The notes under the pieces were generated by a model. That model made no database searches. It had not been told where the DNA came from and saw only the letters and a list, made by a program, of their open reading frames with translations. Below, piece by piece: positions 24,631-35,849 of a DNA stretch of 64,000 bases. A program made the position numbers and the translations under genes. The first letter of the stretch is position 1; the number at the start of each line of letters is the position of its first letter. The stretch comes from Ostrinia nubilalis (taxonomy: Eukaryota; Arthropoda; Insecta; Lepidoptera; Crambidae), in NCBI RefSeq assembly GCF_963855985.1, contig NC_087096.1, positions 2,046,001-2,110,000 of the forward strand. Reading direction: 5' to 3'.

Positions 24631-24723
24631 TGATCCATCCAAGAATCCCCACCTGACACCTGAACAGATTGTCCTTACTACGGCAGACCTGTCCGAAGTC
24701 TATAAAGATTTCCAGGTAGGCCA
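24610..24723 (+). other. Coding-like segment, possibly a captured exon
   Basis: Open frame reading ELFDPSKNPHLTPEQIVLTT, then ADLSEVYKDFQ, ending at CCAG|GTAGGCC, which could be a donor. Composition is gene-like. A broken relative of the same stretch (CCAAGAATCCCC..CCTGAA then ATTGTCCTTACTACGGC) lies at 28998-29045, so it is dispersed. I do not recognise the protein. Confidence 0.35.
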
Positions 24724-24784
24724 GGGGAGCTAATTTTTTTATTATATTTTTATTTTACACTTTTAAGTTGTATTTCAATCTCAG

Positions 24785-25146
24785 GGCCCTGGTCATTATT
24801 TACGACCAAAGTGCTCGGGAAGACGAATCCAACGAACTCAAACTCTATAAATTTCTGCCGTTTCGGTTAAGAGTTCCTATGGCCACCTCCTGACTTCATC
24901 ATCAGGACCCTGAATATCATCTAGCACTTAAGTGCTTGAAAAGACAAATCCAACAAACCCAAATTCGATGAGTTTCCACCGTTTCGTTTAGAAGTTCCTA
25001 TGGCCACCTCCCGAATCCATCATCAGGACCCTGGGCATCATCTAGCACTAAAGTGCTCGAAAAGACAAATCCAACGAACCCAAGTTCGATGCGATTCCGC
25101 CGTTTCGTTTAAGAGTTCCTATGGTCACCTCTTGACTCCATCATCA
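24785..25146 (+). repeat. 121-bp tandem repeat, about 3 units
   Basis: Unit landmarks AGTGCTCGGGAA, AGTGCTTGAAAA and AGTGCTCGAAAA lie at 24810, 24931 and 25052. Each unit has CCGTTTCG, AGTTCCTATGG and TCATCAGGACCCTG. Differences of about 10 percent or more suggest an old array. Confidence 0.9.
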
Positions 25147-25294
25147 ACCCAGCTAAATGGTCGGCGGTATAGCCAACAACCTGTTTAGAACTCTTTTAAG
25201 GATTTCTCCACAATCACCCCCATTCTCATACAATGACATTTCGAGATGAATTAATGTAAGTAAATCGAATCCGCTGGGTGAACTTGATGGGCGA

Positions 25295-26047
25295 GGTTGA
25301 AGATCTCTACTTAAGCTTGGCCTGCGGATGAATATGGAGAAAACAAAGCTTATGTCCAATGTCCATGTTGCGCCCTACCCAGTTTCGGTTGGGAGCTCAA
25401 TTCTCGAGATTGTTGACAAGTATGTCTACCTCCGACAAACGATTCAGCTGGGTAGGTCCAATTTCGAGAAAGAGGTCAATCGTCGAATCCAACTCGGCTG
25501 GGCAGCGTTTGGGAAACGACGCAACATCTTTTAGTCCAAAATACCTTAGTGCCTGATGACTATGGTCTCCAACCAATGTGTGTTACCAGTGATGACTTAT
25601 GGTTCGGAAACGTGGCCTCTCACTATAGGCCTTATACAGAAGCTCAAATTGCACAGCGTGCTATGGATAGGGCTACGCTCGATGTTTCTTTACGAGATCG
25701 AATCAGAAATGAGGTGATCCGTAAACGAACTAAAGTCGCTGACATACTAGCCCGACGGATACAAGCTTAAGTGGCAATGGGCAGGGCACATAGTACGCAG
25801 AACTGACGGCCGATGGGGCAGCAAGGTTCTGGAGTGACATGCAATAAATAATTTGAATTTGGAGTGGAGGCCGCGTACCGGAAAACGCAGCGTGGGACGT
25901 CCACCCACAAGGTGGACCGATAACATCATAAAGGTAGCAGGAAGGCGCTGGACGCAGGTCGCTACCAACCAGGCAACATGAAAAGCATTGGGGGGGCCTA
26001 TGTTCAGCAGTGGACGTCCTATGGCTGAGATGATGATGATGATGATG
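25295..26047 (+). pseudogene. RTE-clade retrotransposon RT 3' fragment, broken
   Basis: Plus-strand pieces read MNMEKTKLMSNVHV, VDKYVYLRQTIQLG, RRIQLGWAAFGKRRNIF, then in other frames TYGSETWPLT, SLRDRIRNEVIRKRTKV, KWQWAGHIVRRTDGRWG, RPRTGKRSVGRPPTRW and a GATGATGATG tail at about 26030-26047. This is the end of an RTE-type ORF. Stops and frameshifts occur between pieces, and a ~25-bp insertion flanked by GGAGTG lies near 25832-25856. The palm domain is missing. Confidence 0.85.
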
Positions 26048-26654
26048 ACTTACACTTGCAAGGGATATTTGCCGATTTAGCTGCTCTTTAAAACTCAGCG
26101 ATTTGGTGTTTCAGAATCAGCGTCTCGTATAAAACTCACTGGCCGACTAGCGAATTCACTTACGCATGCGGCATAACGCGTTATTGTGCGAAGTGCGGGT
26201 GCGTTCAATCAAAACTTCGCTTGTTTTGCATCCATGTTGCATTCAATAGATATTTTGGTTTATGATTTTATGATAAAATTTTTGGGGTAAAATATTCGAA
26301 AAAACCGGATTTGAAAGTCAAAATCCGGATTTTTTTATAGCCTCAAAATCCGGATTTTTCAGATATTTTCGAATTTCGAATAATCCGGATTGCAATCTCT
26401 ATGTAGTTGTGATAGAGGCTTTTTTTGCGACGAAAAGATTTACTCTGATCTGCTGTGGGCTGTACGATACTAGAACAGCGTAGTGTATAGAGTCCTTTAC
26501 AGCTTACACTATCAGGGGCCATGCTACATCTATAGCATCCATCTTCTTGTAACTTAAGTCAAGTTCTCTCTCTAAAGCACTCACTCGTTCATCCACTGTC
26601 ATCATTCATTGTCTCGCGTTTTTTATATGGATGTGTACAAATAATACAGCATTC

Positions 26655-26812
26655 AGCACTTGCCAAATGTTGGTCTCGAAGCGCTGGTAGGGTAAAAAGA
26701 TTATGAGACATGTAGAGGCTCCTTAAGAGCAAAATGACGATTTGTAAGAACTATTTATTAGTCCAAACAAATAAAGAAATTTTGACTTTGACTTTTGACT
26801 TTGACTTTGAAT
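26655..26812 (+). repeat. Non-LTR-like 3' end with GACTTT tail
   Basis: AAATGACGATTTGTAAGAAC and CAAACAAATAAAGAAA lead into repeated GACTTT and GACTTTT units, as in elements that end in short repeats. Confidence 0.6.
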
Positions 26813-26857
26813 AATTACTTGAATACTGTTTATTATTTTCGTTTTTAACTCTTAGTT

Positions 26858-26992
26858 ACTGGGCCGTCGATCTGGTGAAGGTCACGGGAAGCACATTTTT
26901 TAATGAGAGCAAACGCTTGTAACCCGTCATTGTGCAAAATCTGTGGGGGAAGGCCTTTGTCCAGCAGAGGACGGCATTAAACTGATACAAAA
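26858..26992 (+). mobile_element. RTE-like 3' end, decayed
   Basis: GGCCGTCGATCTGGTGAAGG and AGGCCTTTGTCCAGCAG match the GAAC-tailed subfamily at 20034-20183. Confidence 0.75.
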
Positions 26993-29860
26993 CTGTTAGT
27001 TCTGCTTTAAGGAGCATTAAAAGTCATCATAATCAAGAAATCTCCATAAATATTTTATGTTCAAAATACATTTCAAACTGAATAGGCTTAGGCAATCTAA
27101 TTTCATAAACTATAAACTTAGATATCAAGTGCATGTTAGAAGCCAATAGGCAGTTTAATAACCGACCTCCAATACTGAATTGCATCTGACACTTCAATTT
27201 CCTGTGCTTGATGGGTTACTAAACAATATTCCGAATTAATGGCCGTCTCCTTTGAGGCTTACTGGATAGACTAGAGCATGTGATTATCAGCTAGATCTAC
27301 GAGTATTCACTTTGTATGTATAATGTATAGTCCCCAACATACGAGTAAATCTATCAGACTATACAGGGTTACTGGTAATTCGAGGTATTTCCGTCAAGAT
27401 GAAGAACTCCTCTAACTCATCTTGACGGGAGGGGAGACTTATGAGGGGGTCAAAAGTGGCTCCAAATGGTTCGTTTAATATTACACACAGTGCTGCTCGC
27501 CAGTTCTGTTACTTGAACTTGGCTTGTCGCGCTACCGCGTGTCTAACGATTTTGTGAAAAATATTATTGGCAGTTAGTTGCTAATTGCTCATAAGATAGG
27601 CTCCCTTATTTGATATTTATTGTCCGTGGTGCATAATCTTATCTTAAAGGTTTTAAACCTATGTTTGTCACCTGTCATCCGCTTTGCAATGGAGGGAAGT
27701 CGAACCTTAATTTCGAACTCCTCCTATGTTCTTCTGATTAATTTCGTTGCGGGTCCAATGACAGTTTATCTTTCCCCCGGGACAAACTTGACCTTCATTG
27801 GTTGGGTTTTTTTAGCCTTGATTTTAGATTTGTCTATTTATGTTATTTAAAATAATGTATCATGAACGGGGGTCGTAAGGGAGGCAGCCTGTAAGCCATT
27901 GTTAGCTTAGCATAATTGCTATAGTGAACCATAGTGAACTGTGGATGAATTATTAAAACCGTCGCAAATTAACGAGCAACGTTATTTGGCATCGGTATCG
28001 ATCGTAAATAACGGCAACAATAACGATACGGGATATTAATTTTGTTTTGTAATGTAAAGCAAATGTTTGTTAATTATCTTTCAACGTCATTAGATATTTA
28101 TAGAGGTATAATAATACCTGTAAATAGGTACCTTCTTGTAGATTTTTACAAGTATTCGTTATAGAGTTTTTATTATACCTACTTTAATCTTCTGATATCC
28201 ATGACTTCTTATAAAGCTTAATCAAAAGCTTAGGCCAAATATTAACTGGCAGAAAATGCCCAATGGCCTTAAGTTCGCCGTATGTACCTATTAATGACGT
28301 TAAAATTTAAATTAATAAAACCAAAAACTCTTATTTCTGCTTAAATCTAACGCCCGTATTCACAGACATTACTATGAGGTCTCACAGTGCGTGTGGACGT
28401 GGACGCACAGGGTGACATACGATCACAAGCTCTATTCAACGCTGCGCTGTGCGACGTTCGCTTATTCACGTCCCAAATATAGCTTTCCCAACCTAAATAT
28501 TTGTATAGTGAAATAATGCTTATTCAATAACTAAGTTTTAAGTAAATTAAAAATGTAATTAATATTATCTATAGTGCGTGCGCAGGCTTGAATCGAGTTT
28601 GACGTTACGTATATTTCCTGTATACTTCCGAATCATACGCAATATACCGTGTCACTGAATTATTTCGCGTTTTCAACAGTTTACTGCGTATAAAATGTGG
28701 GCTAGCGTGTTTATGTAATCATTTCAATTTGTTTTTACTACTCGAAGTTATTTCGTTGTGGAAATACTTTTCAAGTTTAAAGTTACGTTTCCTTTAAAAT
28801 TGTGATTTAACAAAAGTTTGTATCTTCTTGTCGTGTCAACAACAAACCTACACAGCGTCAGCCCAAAACTCCGCCACAAGATTGGCGTTGTCAGTAGCCT
28901 TCATAAATCTTCCTGCGTGTAGTTGTTTGCAATGGGCACGCAGGGCACGACATCATGTGCTTCGTCGACTGGATAACAAAACCACACTTGCACTCCAAGT
29001 TTGAGCCACCCAAGAATCCCCTCCTGAAATTGTCCTTACTACGGCCGTTAAAAAAGGTAATATGAAGGCTTCACAAAGCTCAATGATTAATCCATTATGT
29101 TTTGCGGTCTTGGGCAGCAGGTCTTTTCTAAGACGAGTTGAAAAATACTGACATACTCGTAGAAGCAATTACATGCCAGCATAGAAGGAAGAAAATGCAA
29201 TCTTATAATCTACGTAAAAGATAAGATCAATATGCAATCGAGCAAAGTCACAAGTACCTACCAGTCAGTCTGTAAAAAAGCATTACATTGCAGGACGCTC
29301 GTTTAAAGTTTTGCCTTTCCTGTCGCTTCTGCCAACAATTCATTTGTGAAGTTTACGTCGTTATTTTTTAACCCCCCTTTTCCCTGTCAACGGGAATTGG
29401 AACTGGGACCCTATTGTGGAAAACTATATCCACTGCAATCGTTTTTAGAATTTGAGAGATACCTATTTTGCCCTTATTTATAGTATCTATCTATGGTGTA
29501 AGATAATCATATTTTGAACTACCAAAGTATTGACCTTTGGTTGAAAGAGAAAAAAGGTACTCAAACAATTTTGCTTTCTTTGACAGACCTTTAAAGTAAA
29601 AAGACTTAAAGGTCACCAGGTCACATGCGGGAACTAACAAAATCATTCAAGGAAATCGCTATCACATAATTGCTATCTATTCAATAGCGATCGCGATAGA
29701 TGCTATGTACATAATAGGTGTCTTAGTTCTTTCGATTCAACCGTTGAAGGGTTGACTGAATCGTTTTGTTTTGTTGTGCAATTTCAACTGCCCGAAATTG
29801 GTACGAATGTAACATTGGATAACTGAATTCACTGTAAAGTTATAAAGGGAAAATTTTAAA
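26993..29860. other. Stretch without recognised gene
   Basis: Contains a hairpin at 27391-27428 (CCGTCAAGATGA and its reverse), the partial dispersed repeat at 27735-27815 and the broken coding-like relative at 28998-29045. Otherwise AT-rich with no exon support. Confidence 0.55.
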
Positions 29861-30248
29861 TAAAGATAAAGATAAAGATAAAGATATTTTTATTTATCAG
29901 ACCATGTGTGAGGCAATACAGAAATATATTTTTGGTGTTAGTAGATTTTGTTAGTATCAACATGTCTTACCGATATTCGGCGTGTAAAAATTATAATTAC
30001 TTAGTCTGTTTTTATCATTATAAGTCAATACATCGAAGTCAAATACAAATTAATTTAAAAATATATAATGTCAAAATTTATCATTAAGAAAGTCATTTAT
30101 ACAATAATAGCATTTTTCAATTAATAGTTTCTTAAATTTATTCTTGAAAAGATTATTATTAAGCGATTTATAGGCCTGGGGAATCTTATTATAAATTTTG
30201 GGAGCCATGCATACTACACTATTCAGCATCAGAGTTGTCTTTGCATTA
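29861..30248 (-). pseudogene. CR1/L2-like non-LTR element, C-terminus and 3' tail
   Basis: Continuation of the RT frame after the Helitron. It reads NAKTTLMLNSVV, then APKIYNKIPQAYKSLNNNLF, ends near NDFLNDKF with TGA, and is followed by a short 3' UTR. The 3' terminus is a tail of about four ATCTTT repeats (AAAGAT on the plus strand, 29861-29884), typical of CR1/L2-type elements, which end in short repeats instead of poly(A). Removing 30249-31031 joins the frame with no lost or gained base. Confidence 0.85.
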
Positions 30249-30367
30249 TCTATACTTATAATAAATCTGTAGAGAGGTCAATTCTGTACATGAAATATAT
30301 TTTCAAAATAACTATCAGGGGGTGATTAGTGATCGATACTGATGCCAAAAATGCAATCAGTAAAATT

Positions 30368-30412
<45 letters not shown>

Positions 30413-31031
30413 ATGTTCCTTATAGAAACAAAAACTACTCGACGGATTTTAACGAAACTTGGCACAATTATTCTTCATACTCCTGGGCAGGTTATAGGAT
30501 ACTTAGGAATTCCCACGGGAACAGGAATTAGCGGGAAAATCCTTTTGTATGAAAAATCTAAACCGCTTAAGTAAGACGCTTGAAATTTGGTATGTAGGTA
30601 CCTTAGTAAACTTAAAGCTTAGTTACAACAGGATAGTGCAAAATTCCCACGGGAACGGTAATTAGCGGGAAAATCCTTTTGTATGAAAAATCTAAACCGC
30701 TTAAGTTAGACGTTTGAAATTTGGTATGTAGGTACCTTAGTAAACTTAAAGCTTAGTTGCAACAAGAAATTTCCGAAATTCCAACGGGATCGGGAATTAA
30801 CGGGAAAATCCTTTTGTATGAAAAATCTAAACCGCTTAAGTTAGACGCTTGAAATTTGGCATGCAGGTACCTTAGTAAACTTAAAGCTTAGTTGCAACAG
30901 GATATTGCGAAATTCCCACGGGAACGGGAGTTAGCGGGAAAAAACATTTCTATGAAAATATCAAAACCGCGTAAGATAGATGAAGGGGGTAAAACGGGAT
31001 CCACGCGTACGAAGTCGCGGGCGGCCGCTAG
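30249..31031 (+). mobile_element. Non-autonomous Helitron, 783 bp, inserted in a non-LTR element
   Basis: Starts TCTATACTTATAATAAATC directly after an A and ends GCGGGCGGCCGCTAG directly before a T, which are the expected A|TC...CTAG|T borders. Near the 5' side is a TGTC microsatellite (about 30370-30411). The middle is a tandem array of about 3.5 units of roughly 134 bp (unit starts at about 30508, 30642, 30777 and 30911). No Rep/helicase gene is present. The borders agree exactly with the interrupted RT frame. Confidence 0.92.
30508..31000 (+). repeat. 134-bp tandem array inside the Helitron
   Basis: Units share AATTCCCACGGGAAC, TAGCGGGAAAATCC, TTTGTATGAAAAATCTAAAC and GGTACCTTAGTAAACTTAAA at spacings of about 134, 135 and 134 bp. 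The last unit is shorter and more diverged. Confidence 0.9.
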
Positions 31032-32036
31032 TGCAAGCATAATTTGCTACCATCGCGACGATTGCGGACAACTTTGTCAGCAAGCCGCGGAAACAGGTGA
31101 CAGTTTGCTCTTACAAATAGTGCTATTTCCAATAAATATAATGACGGAAGTGTAAGAATTTTATGCTTTCTAAAGTATGGAATACAACTATCGGTTGTCT
31201 GAAGGCCAAACATAGCTCGGATACATCGTTTTTGACTTTTAAACGCTATTTCTTTATCCGTTGAGTTTCCCCAAAAAATGATACCATATCTAAGGACTGA
31301 TTCCACCAGTCCATAATAGGCTGTGAGCAGAGCATCAGTACTTACTACGGTGGAAAGTTTAAACAAAGCAAAAGCTGAACTACAGGTTTTTTTGCTCAGT
31401 TCCTCTATATGGTTTTTCCAATTTAGTTTTTTGTCAATTTGTATACCGAGAAATCGTGTTGTATCCACCTCACTGATTAAAATATCATTGTAGCATATTT
31501 CGATATTAGACGGAGAAAGGGATCTTTGATTAAAGTGCATAATGTGTGTTTTATTTAGATTAATTTTTAAGTTATTATTATTTAGCCAGTCAATTATCGA
31601 ATTTAATGAATTGTTTATGTCATTTTTATATGATTTAATGTCATTACAATTTATAGTTATTGTACTATCGTCAGCGAATAAAGTCATGGGTTGTGCAGTA
31701 GCAATTGGTAGATCGTTTATGTATATTATAAACAAGAGAGGACCTAGTACACTGCCTTGTGGCACACCATATTTAACTAAACGCTCCGACGACAAACTTA
31801 TTTCCTCAGATTTGGAGCTAGTGTTTAGTCTACATATTTCAGTTCTTTGGCGACGTTCGCTTAAATAAGATACGATTAGATCCAATACATTTCCTCTAAT
31901 GCCATATGCTTCAAGCTTTCGGATTAAGATTTTGTGGTCAACATAGTCAAAAGCTTGGGTCATGTCGCAGTATAACGAGCATACCGGTGTTCTTTTATCA
32001 ACGTGAGTTATTACATTTTTATAGAAGTCAAAAAAT
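31032..32036 (-). pseudogene. CR1/L2-like non-LTR retrotransposon RT fragment, 5' part (broken by Helitron)
   Basis: The minus-strand frame is open from about 32036 to the Helitron junction at 31032. It starts inside the RT at FFDFYKNVITHVDKRTP, then CDMTQAFDYVDHK (first catalytic Asp), GVPQGSVLGPLLFIIYINDLP, and LFADDSTI (catalytic pair), followed by a thumb-like region with LGIQIDKKLNWK. RT fingers, endonuclease and ORF1 are absent, so the insertion was 5'-truncated. The frame ends in a TAG supplied by the inserted Helitron; the real C-terminus continues at 30248. The clade call rests on wording and on the short-repeat tail. Confidence 0.85.
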
Positions 32037-32106
32037 AATAAGCCATAGTCTTAGTAACAGCTTCTCTTTATGAATGAGATTAGTCGTATTTAGTTATTTG
32101 ACTATT

Positions 32107-32165
32107 AAGTCTTTCCATCAGGTGAGATGCAGGCCAAGTGCTTCCTCGTTGTGGATAAAAAAGTA
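32107..32165 (-). repeat. Dispersed non-LTR 3' piece
   Basis: Reverse-oriented copy of the 14196-14250 segment, next to the 5' truncation point of the CR1/L2-like element. Confidence 0.7.
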
Positions 32166-32434
32166 TAAAAGAAGATATTTCTCATATTACTTTCATGAGT
32201 CAAGTTAGAAAAAAGCAACTAAGCAAAAATGAATCTGCACTCTTCATTTTTTCCTTACAGTATCGACAATATTAAAAACTCAAATTTTGTATTAAAAATT
32301 CATAAAATCCATTTTCTCCGCGTTTCACGAACGGCTTTAGCGATTTTCCATCCTCCTTAGCGAGCTATTTTCGTAATGGCTGCCCTTGAGCGGGAATTAC
32401 TGGATTCAACCGGAAAATTCCAGTTTCAACTATA

Positions 32435-32643
32435 CTTACGAGCAAAAGTATGGAATCACGCCGTTGTGTTTGGTTCCGAGCCATCTTAAGAACTGAATGA
32501 TCATGTATGTATTTATAGTATCAATTTAAAGTGTAAAACATCACCTTTAAAATGGTACCATTTTTAATTATCTTCTATTAGTCATTTAGTTCTTACGATC
32601 GCTCGGAACAAGTATGGTGATTCCATACTTTTGCTCGCGAGTG
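32435..32643. mobile_element. Mariner-type MITE with TA flanks, 209 bp
   Basis: Inverted ends ACGAGCAAAAGTATGGAATC and GATTCCATACTTTTGCTCGC lie between TA dinucleotides. No transposase. Confidence 0.85.
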
Positions 32644-32649
32644 TAGATA

Positions 32650-33912
32650 GCACCGGGTGAAAAATACCAGGATTCTGCGCGAGCTTACGTGTAAGTGATA
32701 TGTGAGAGTTATTAACTTTTACGTAGAAGTTACACAAGAAATTGCGACTGAAACTTTACATATTCGTTAAAATAAATTGGAAGATCATACTTAGTTTCTC
32801 TGTCTGTTTTGAAAAAGTATACCTTTGGGGTAAAGTCTGCGGTCTGGGTCTGCGGGTGTCTATGGGCGATGGTAATCACTTACCATCTTTGCCTCCTGTC
32901 ACATTAAAAAAAAAGTTTTCGAGTCGTCGATGTTAAAAGTTCCGATTTAGATTAATATAAGGTTCTTAACTAAGACTGTACCTTGCCTAGCCGATGTGAA
33001 AACTTAAAAGACAATCCGTCAGTATTTTTTGAGCACTGTAGGTTATACTTTTGTTAGGGAAATATAAAGTAATTTCTCACAAAATATTACAAAAATAAAA
33101 AGAAAGTGGCAAAACAAAGACACAATCTCGCGTTAGCTGTATAGGTACGCGTAAAGTGTAGAAATTTTATGGCCGCTATTTGTTTAACATCTGAGAGCTT
33201 TATCCTGTGCAATATCTTTTCCTGTATACACACGTAACCTATCTACATGATAAATATTATGTGCTTAGGTACGCACGGTATTGTTTTTGTATGAAAAATG
33301 TTGGAAAAGTTCCTTTGAGTTATATTTCGATTGTTTTCAGGAATGCATAATAAAAAGTAAAAAAACGAACTAACTAACTTGTTGAATTCTGATAAGTAGT
33401 TTAGAAGTTACGAGGGAACCGATGAACATACATACATACATACATAGCCTGTCAAAATCATAACCCTCCTTTTGCTTTGCCGTAGTCGGGTAAAAATATG
33501 ATTCTATCATGTGTTCCTCAATCTTAACGAAACTTCATCGGTTTCAAAAAATCACATGAGAATAAAATGTCTGGCCATTAATAAAATAATAAAAAAGAAA
33601 ACAGAATTTTTCTACTCTACTTTTCGAGTTTTGAACTAAAAACTTTTTGATGTTATTACACTGGCCACTTTTCTATAGCGTAAAAAAATTATCGATTGTG
33701 TTTTGTTTTTATTGAAAAATTTTGTGCGCCGACGACTTTAAATTCATTTGAATTTAATTGAATAAGTACTTGTGTGTTAAAAGTAAATTACCGTAATAAT
33801 ATAACTGTGAAGGTTTTGAGGTACCTGAAATTGTTTGTCTAGCAAAATACGCCAGTAATTTTATTGGTTTCATTAACATTGTCGACTAATTTATTTGTTT
33901 TCTTTGTTACAG
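32650..33912. other. Region upstream of the membrane-anchor exon
   Basis: The start-codon exon of the chitinase would be expected here or further upstream. I find no short Met-containing stretch with a convincing donor. Includes a CATA microsatellite at 33427-33446. A good branch and pyrimidine region precedes the acceptor at 33912. Confidence 0.5.
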
Positions 33913-33991
33913 TGGCCGCCGCGGTTGCTGAGTTGTATATTCACCATTATTCTTATAGTCGCCGTCATCGCACCCACCTCAGATTCGACCA
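33913..33991 (+). CDS. Cht7: Group III chitinase (Cht7-like), membrane-anchor exon
   Basis: Internal coding exon of the chitinase whose catalytic exons follow downstream. A pyrimidine-rich tract ending TTGTTACAG precedes it, and GTAAGT follows at 33992. It encodes 26 codons plus one base, beginning WPPRLLSC and continuing with a strongly hydrophobic run (IFTIILIVAVIA) that fits a signal anchor or transmembrane segment. Group III insect chitinases are known to carry an N-terminal membrane segment before two GH18 domains. The exon starts in phase 0 and ends in phase 1, and the next exon supplies the two missing bases of a Thr codon. It carries no Met, so the start codon must lie in an upstream exon that I could not identify. 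An RTE retrotransposon end begins 26 bp after the donor. Assignment to this gene rests on phase match and family architecture. Confidence 0.8.
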
Positions 33992-34017
33992 GTAAGTATT
34001 TTGTGAATTATTTTCTT

Positions 34018-34184
34018 CGTCATCATCCTTTCAGCCATAGGACGTCCACTGCTGAACATAGGCCTCCCCCAATGATTTCCTCAATGGCCGGTTGGTGGCG
34101 GCCTGCATCCAGCGCCTTCCCGCTACCTTTATGAGGTCGTCGGTCCACCTTGTGGGTGGACGTCCTACGTTGCGCTTTCCGGTA
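34018..34184 (-). mobile_element. RTE 3' end in the first chitinase intron, with 14-bp target duplication
   Basis: The minus strand carries the GWT-type RTE terminus (CGTCCACTGCTGAACATAGG on the plus strand) and is flanked by TGAATTATTTTCTT at 34004-34017 and 34185-34198. It begins 26 bp after the splice donor of the membrane-anchor exon. Confidence 0.92.
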
Positions 34185-34499
34185 TGAATTATTTTCTTAC
34201 GTAATGATAACCCATTACTTAGACTAAATTAAACCTCATTTGTCACAATCTACGTGACAGAAGTAGAATAAACATTATTCGTATTTTCTCCATTTCTAAC
34301 CGACTTCAAAATGGGAGGGGGTTATATTTGATGATATTTAGATTCAATTTCAAGTAACAATGCTAGAAGTTTCATAGTAGTTTACCTCACCCTATAAAAT
34401 CATACATATTGGGCCAAAATGCATTGTTTTTTATTGCAAGTTACTGTTCAGATTTTAAAATATATTTGAGGTACAGTAACACCCTGCAAGGGCACAGTA

Positions 34500-34620
34500 A
34501 GGCTGGGTTGCACTATCTTACTTTAACATTAACAAACGTCAAAAATTTGTCAAACATCTACTAAAAATACCGGTTATCGTTACAGTTACCGTTAAAGTTA
34601 TAGGTTGTGCAACTCAGCCT
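34500..34620. repeat. Palindromic MITE (GGCTGAGTTGCACCA family) copy 4
   Basis: Lies in the first visible chitinase intron. Ends AGGCTGGGTTGCAC and GTGCAACTCAGCCT. Confidence 0.95.
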
Positions 34621-35849
34621 AAATAATAATTATGATACTGTAGCGTTAGGACTGTAGGTAATTTTTTTGTCAGTTTTTGTGTAATTACAATAGGTAACCT
34701 GAATGTTCTTGAGTTAGCAAAAACATACAAAAGGCCAGGTTCGATTTCAGTGTCAATCATTAATCAAGTAATCCATCAGCCGGTTTTTTTTTGTATTGTT
34801 ATTTAGGTAGGTACCTAAACCTATGTTGTATATTGTATATTAATTTTCTTCTAAACAATGCGCAATGAAATGTCAAACAACGCTTTTTATAAATAACGAG
34901 TTTTAATTACTTATTTTACTAGTCTTAAAATTTAAATCTTATTTCTTGTGAAATGATATTTTATAAGCTTTTAAGACTGAAAAAAGCTTGACGCTGATTT
35001 GAAATTACTTATTCATAATCACTAAATTGAGAAATCTTGTATTTTTGAGACGTAATAGAATGTTGTTTACGCGCAAGAAAAATGGAAATACTCAAGCACA
35101 GTGAGACTGTATCTATTAAAAGAATTATTTCCCTTACATTATTTCAAAAAATTGTTTCGTTTAGTCCTTGTATTCTGTTTCTTTGTCCTTTAACATAAGG
35201 TTTATTTTCGAGTGTGATTGTTGTTTAGCTATTAGTTGGTATGTGTCCCTCATGAGCCTTAGAAATTCAGAGTGTGCAAGGATTTTATTACTCGGAACAG
35301 ATTGGAAAATAGTGGTTATGTTTTCCCCAGTAAATATGTAGGGTAGATCGCAAACAGGGCTTCTAGGAAACCTTTGTTGGTACAGTTCGATTGGTTCGTG
35401 AAATTTCATTGTGATTGAGCGTTCAGGGAACGAGATCTTTTATTACGGGAATGAAATAACCTGGTATGGATTGTTATTACTTTTTTTATTTACCCTGAAT
35501 ACGTGGAAAAGTTCTTTATTTCGATTATTTAATTATGGAATTCCACGTTCCAGTTACGGCTTATTTATGTGATCGATTGTATAGGTATTTATTTGACGCG
35601 TAAACATAAAACAATAATAAATTGAATCACCTCTTCGTATGAACTAGTCTAATAACTTTCTTGTGCGAGAAAAAAATAGTCGGTGTCTGCTAACTTTAAG
35701 CTGCTTACACCTTAAATTAGAAGCAAATTAAGAGCTACACGTACCTATTACGAAATTAGTAGGTAGACGGGCATCAACTCAAAAAGGACTCATTGAACTT
35801 GCAACAAATTACTTTTCTAATGATACTAACTCGATCAATTCCCTTCCAG

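Larger units (their letters stand above)
20881..26400. mobile_element. 5.5-kb TIR element with 10-bp target duplication, heavily nested
   Basis: Direct repeat ATGTAGTTGT at 20871-20880 and 26401-26410 encloses inverted ends AGAGATTGCAA...ATCCGGAT. About five AATCCGGATT-like motifs follow the left end and four precede the right end. No intact transposase is seen. The interior holds the fold-back 21060-22460, a second TIR element, a small fold-back, a 121-bp tandem array and an RTE fragment. Superfamily is unclear: 10 bp is long for hAT (8 bp) and within the range known for Mutator-like elements. Confidence 0.75.

Noticed and set aside
24785..25146. CRISPR-like array of regular repeats
   Set aside because: Units are contiguous 121-bp tandem copies with no short repeat plus unique spacer structure, in a eukaryotic genome.
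31542..31868. 108-codon plus-strand open stretch
   Set aside because: Antisense shadow of the CR1/L2-like RT frame, which has clear RT motifs.
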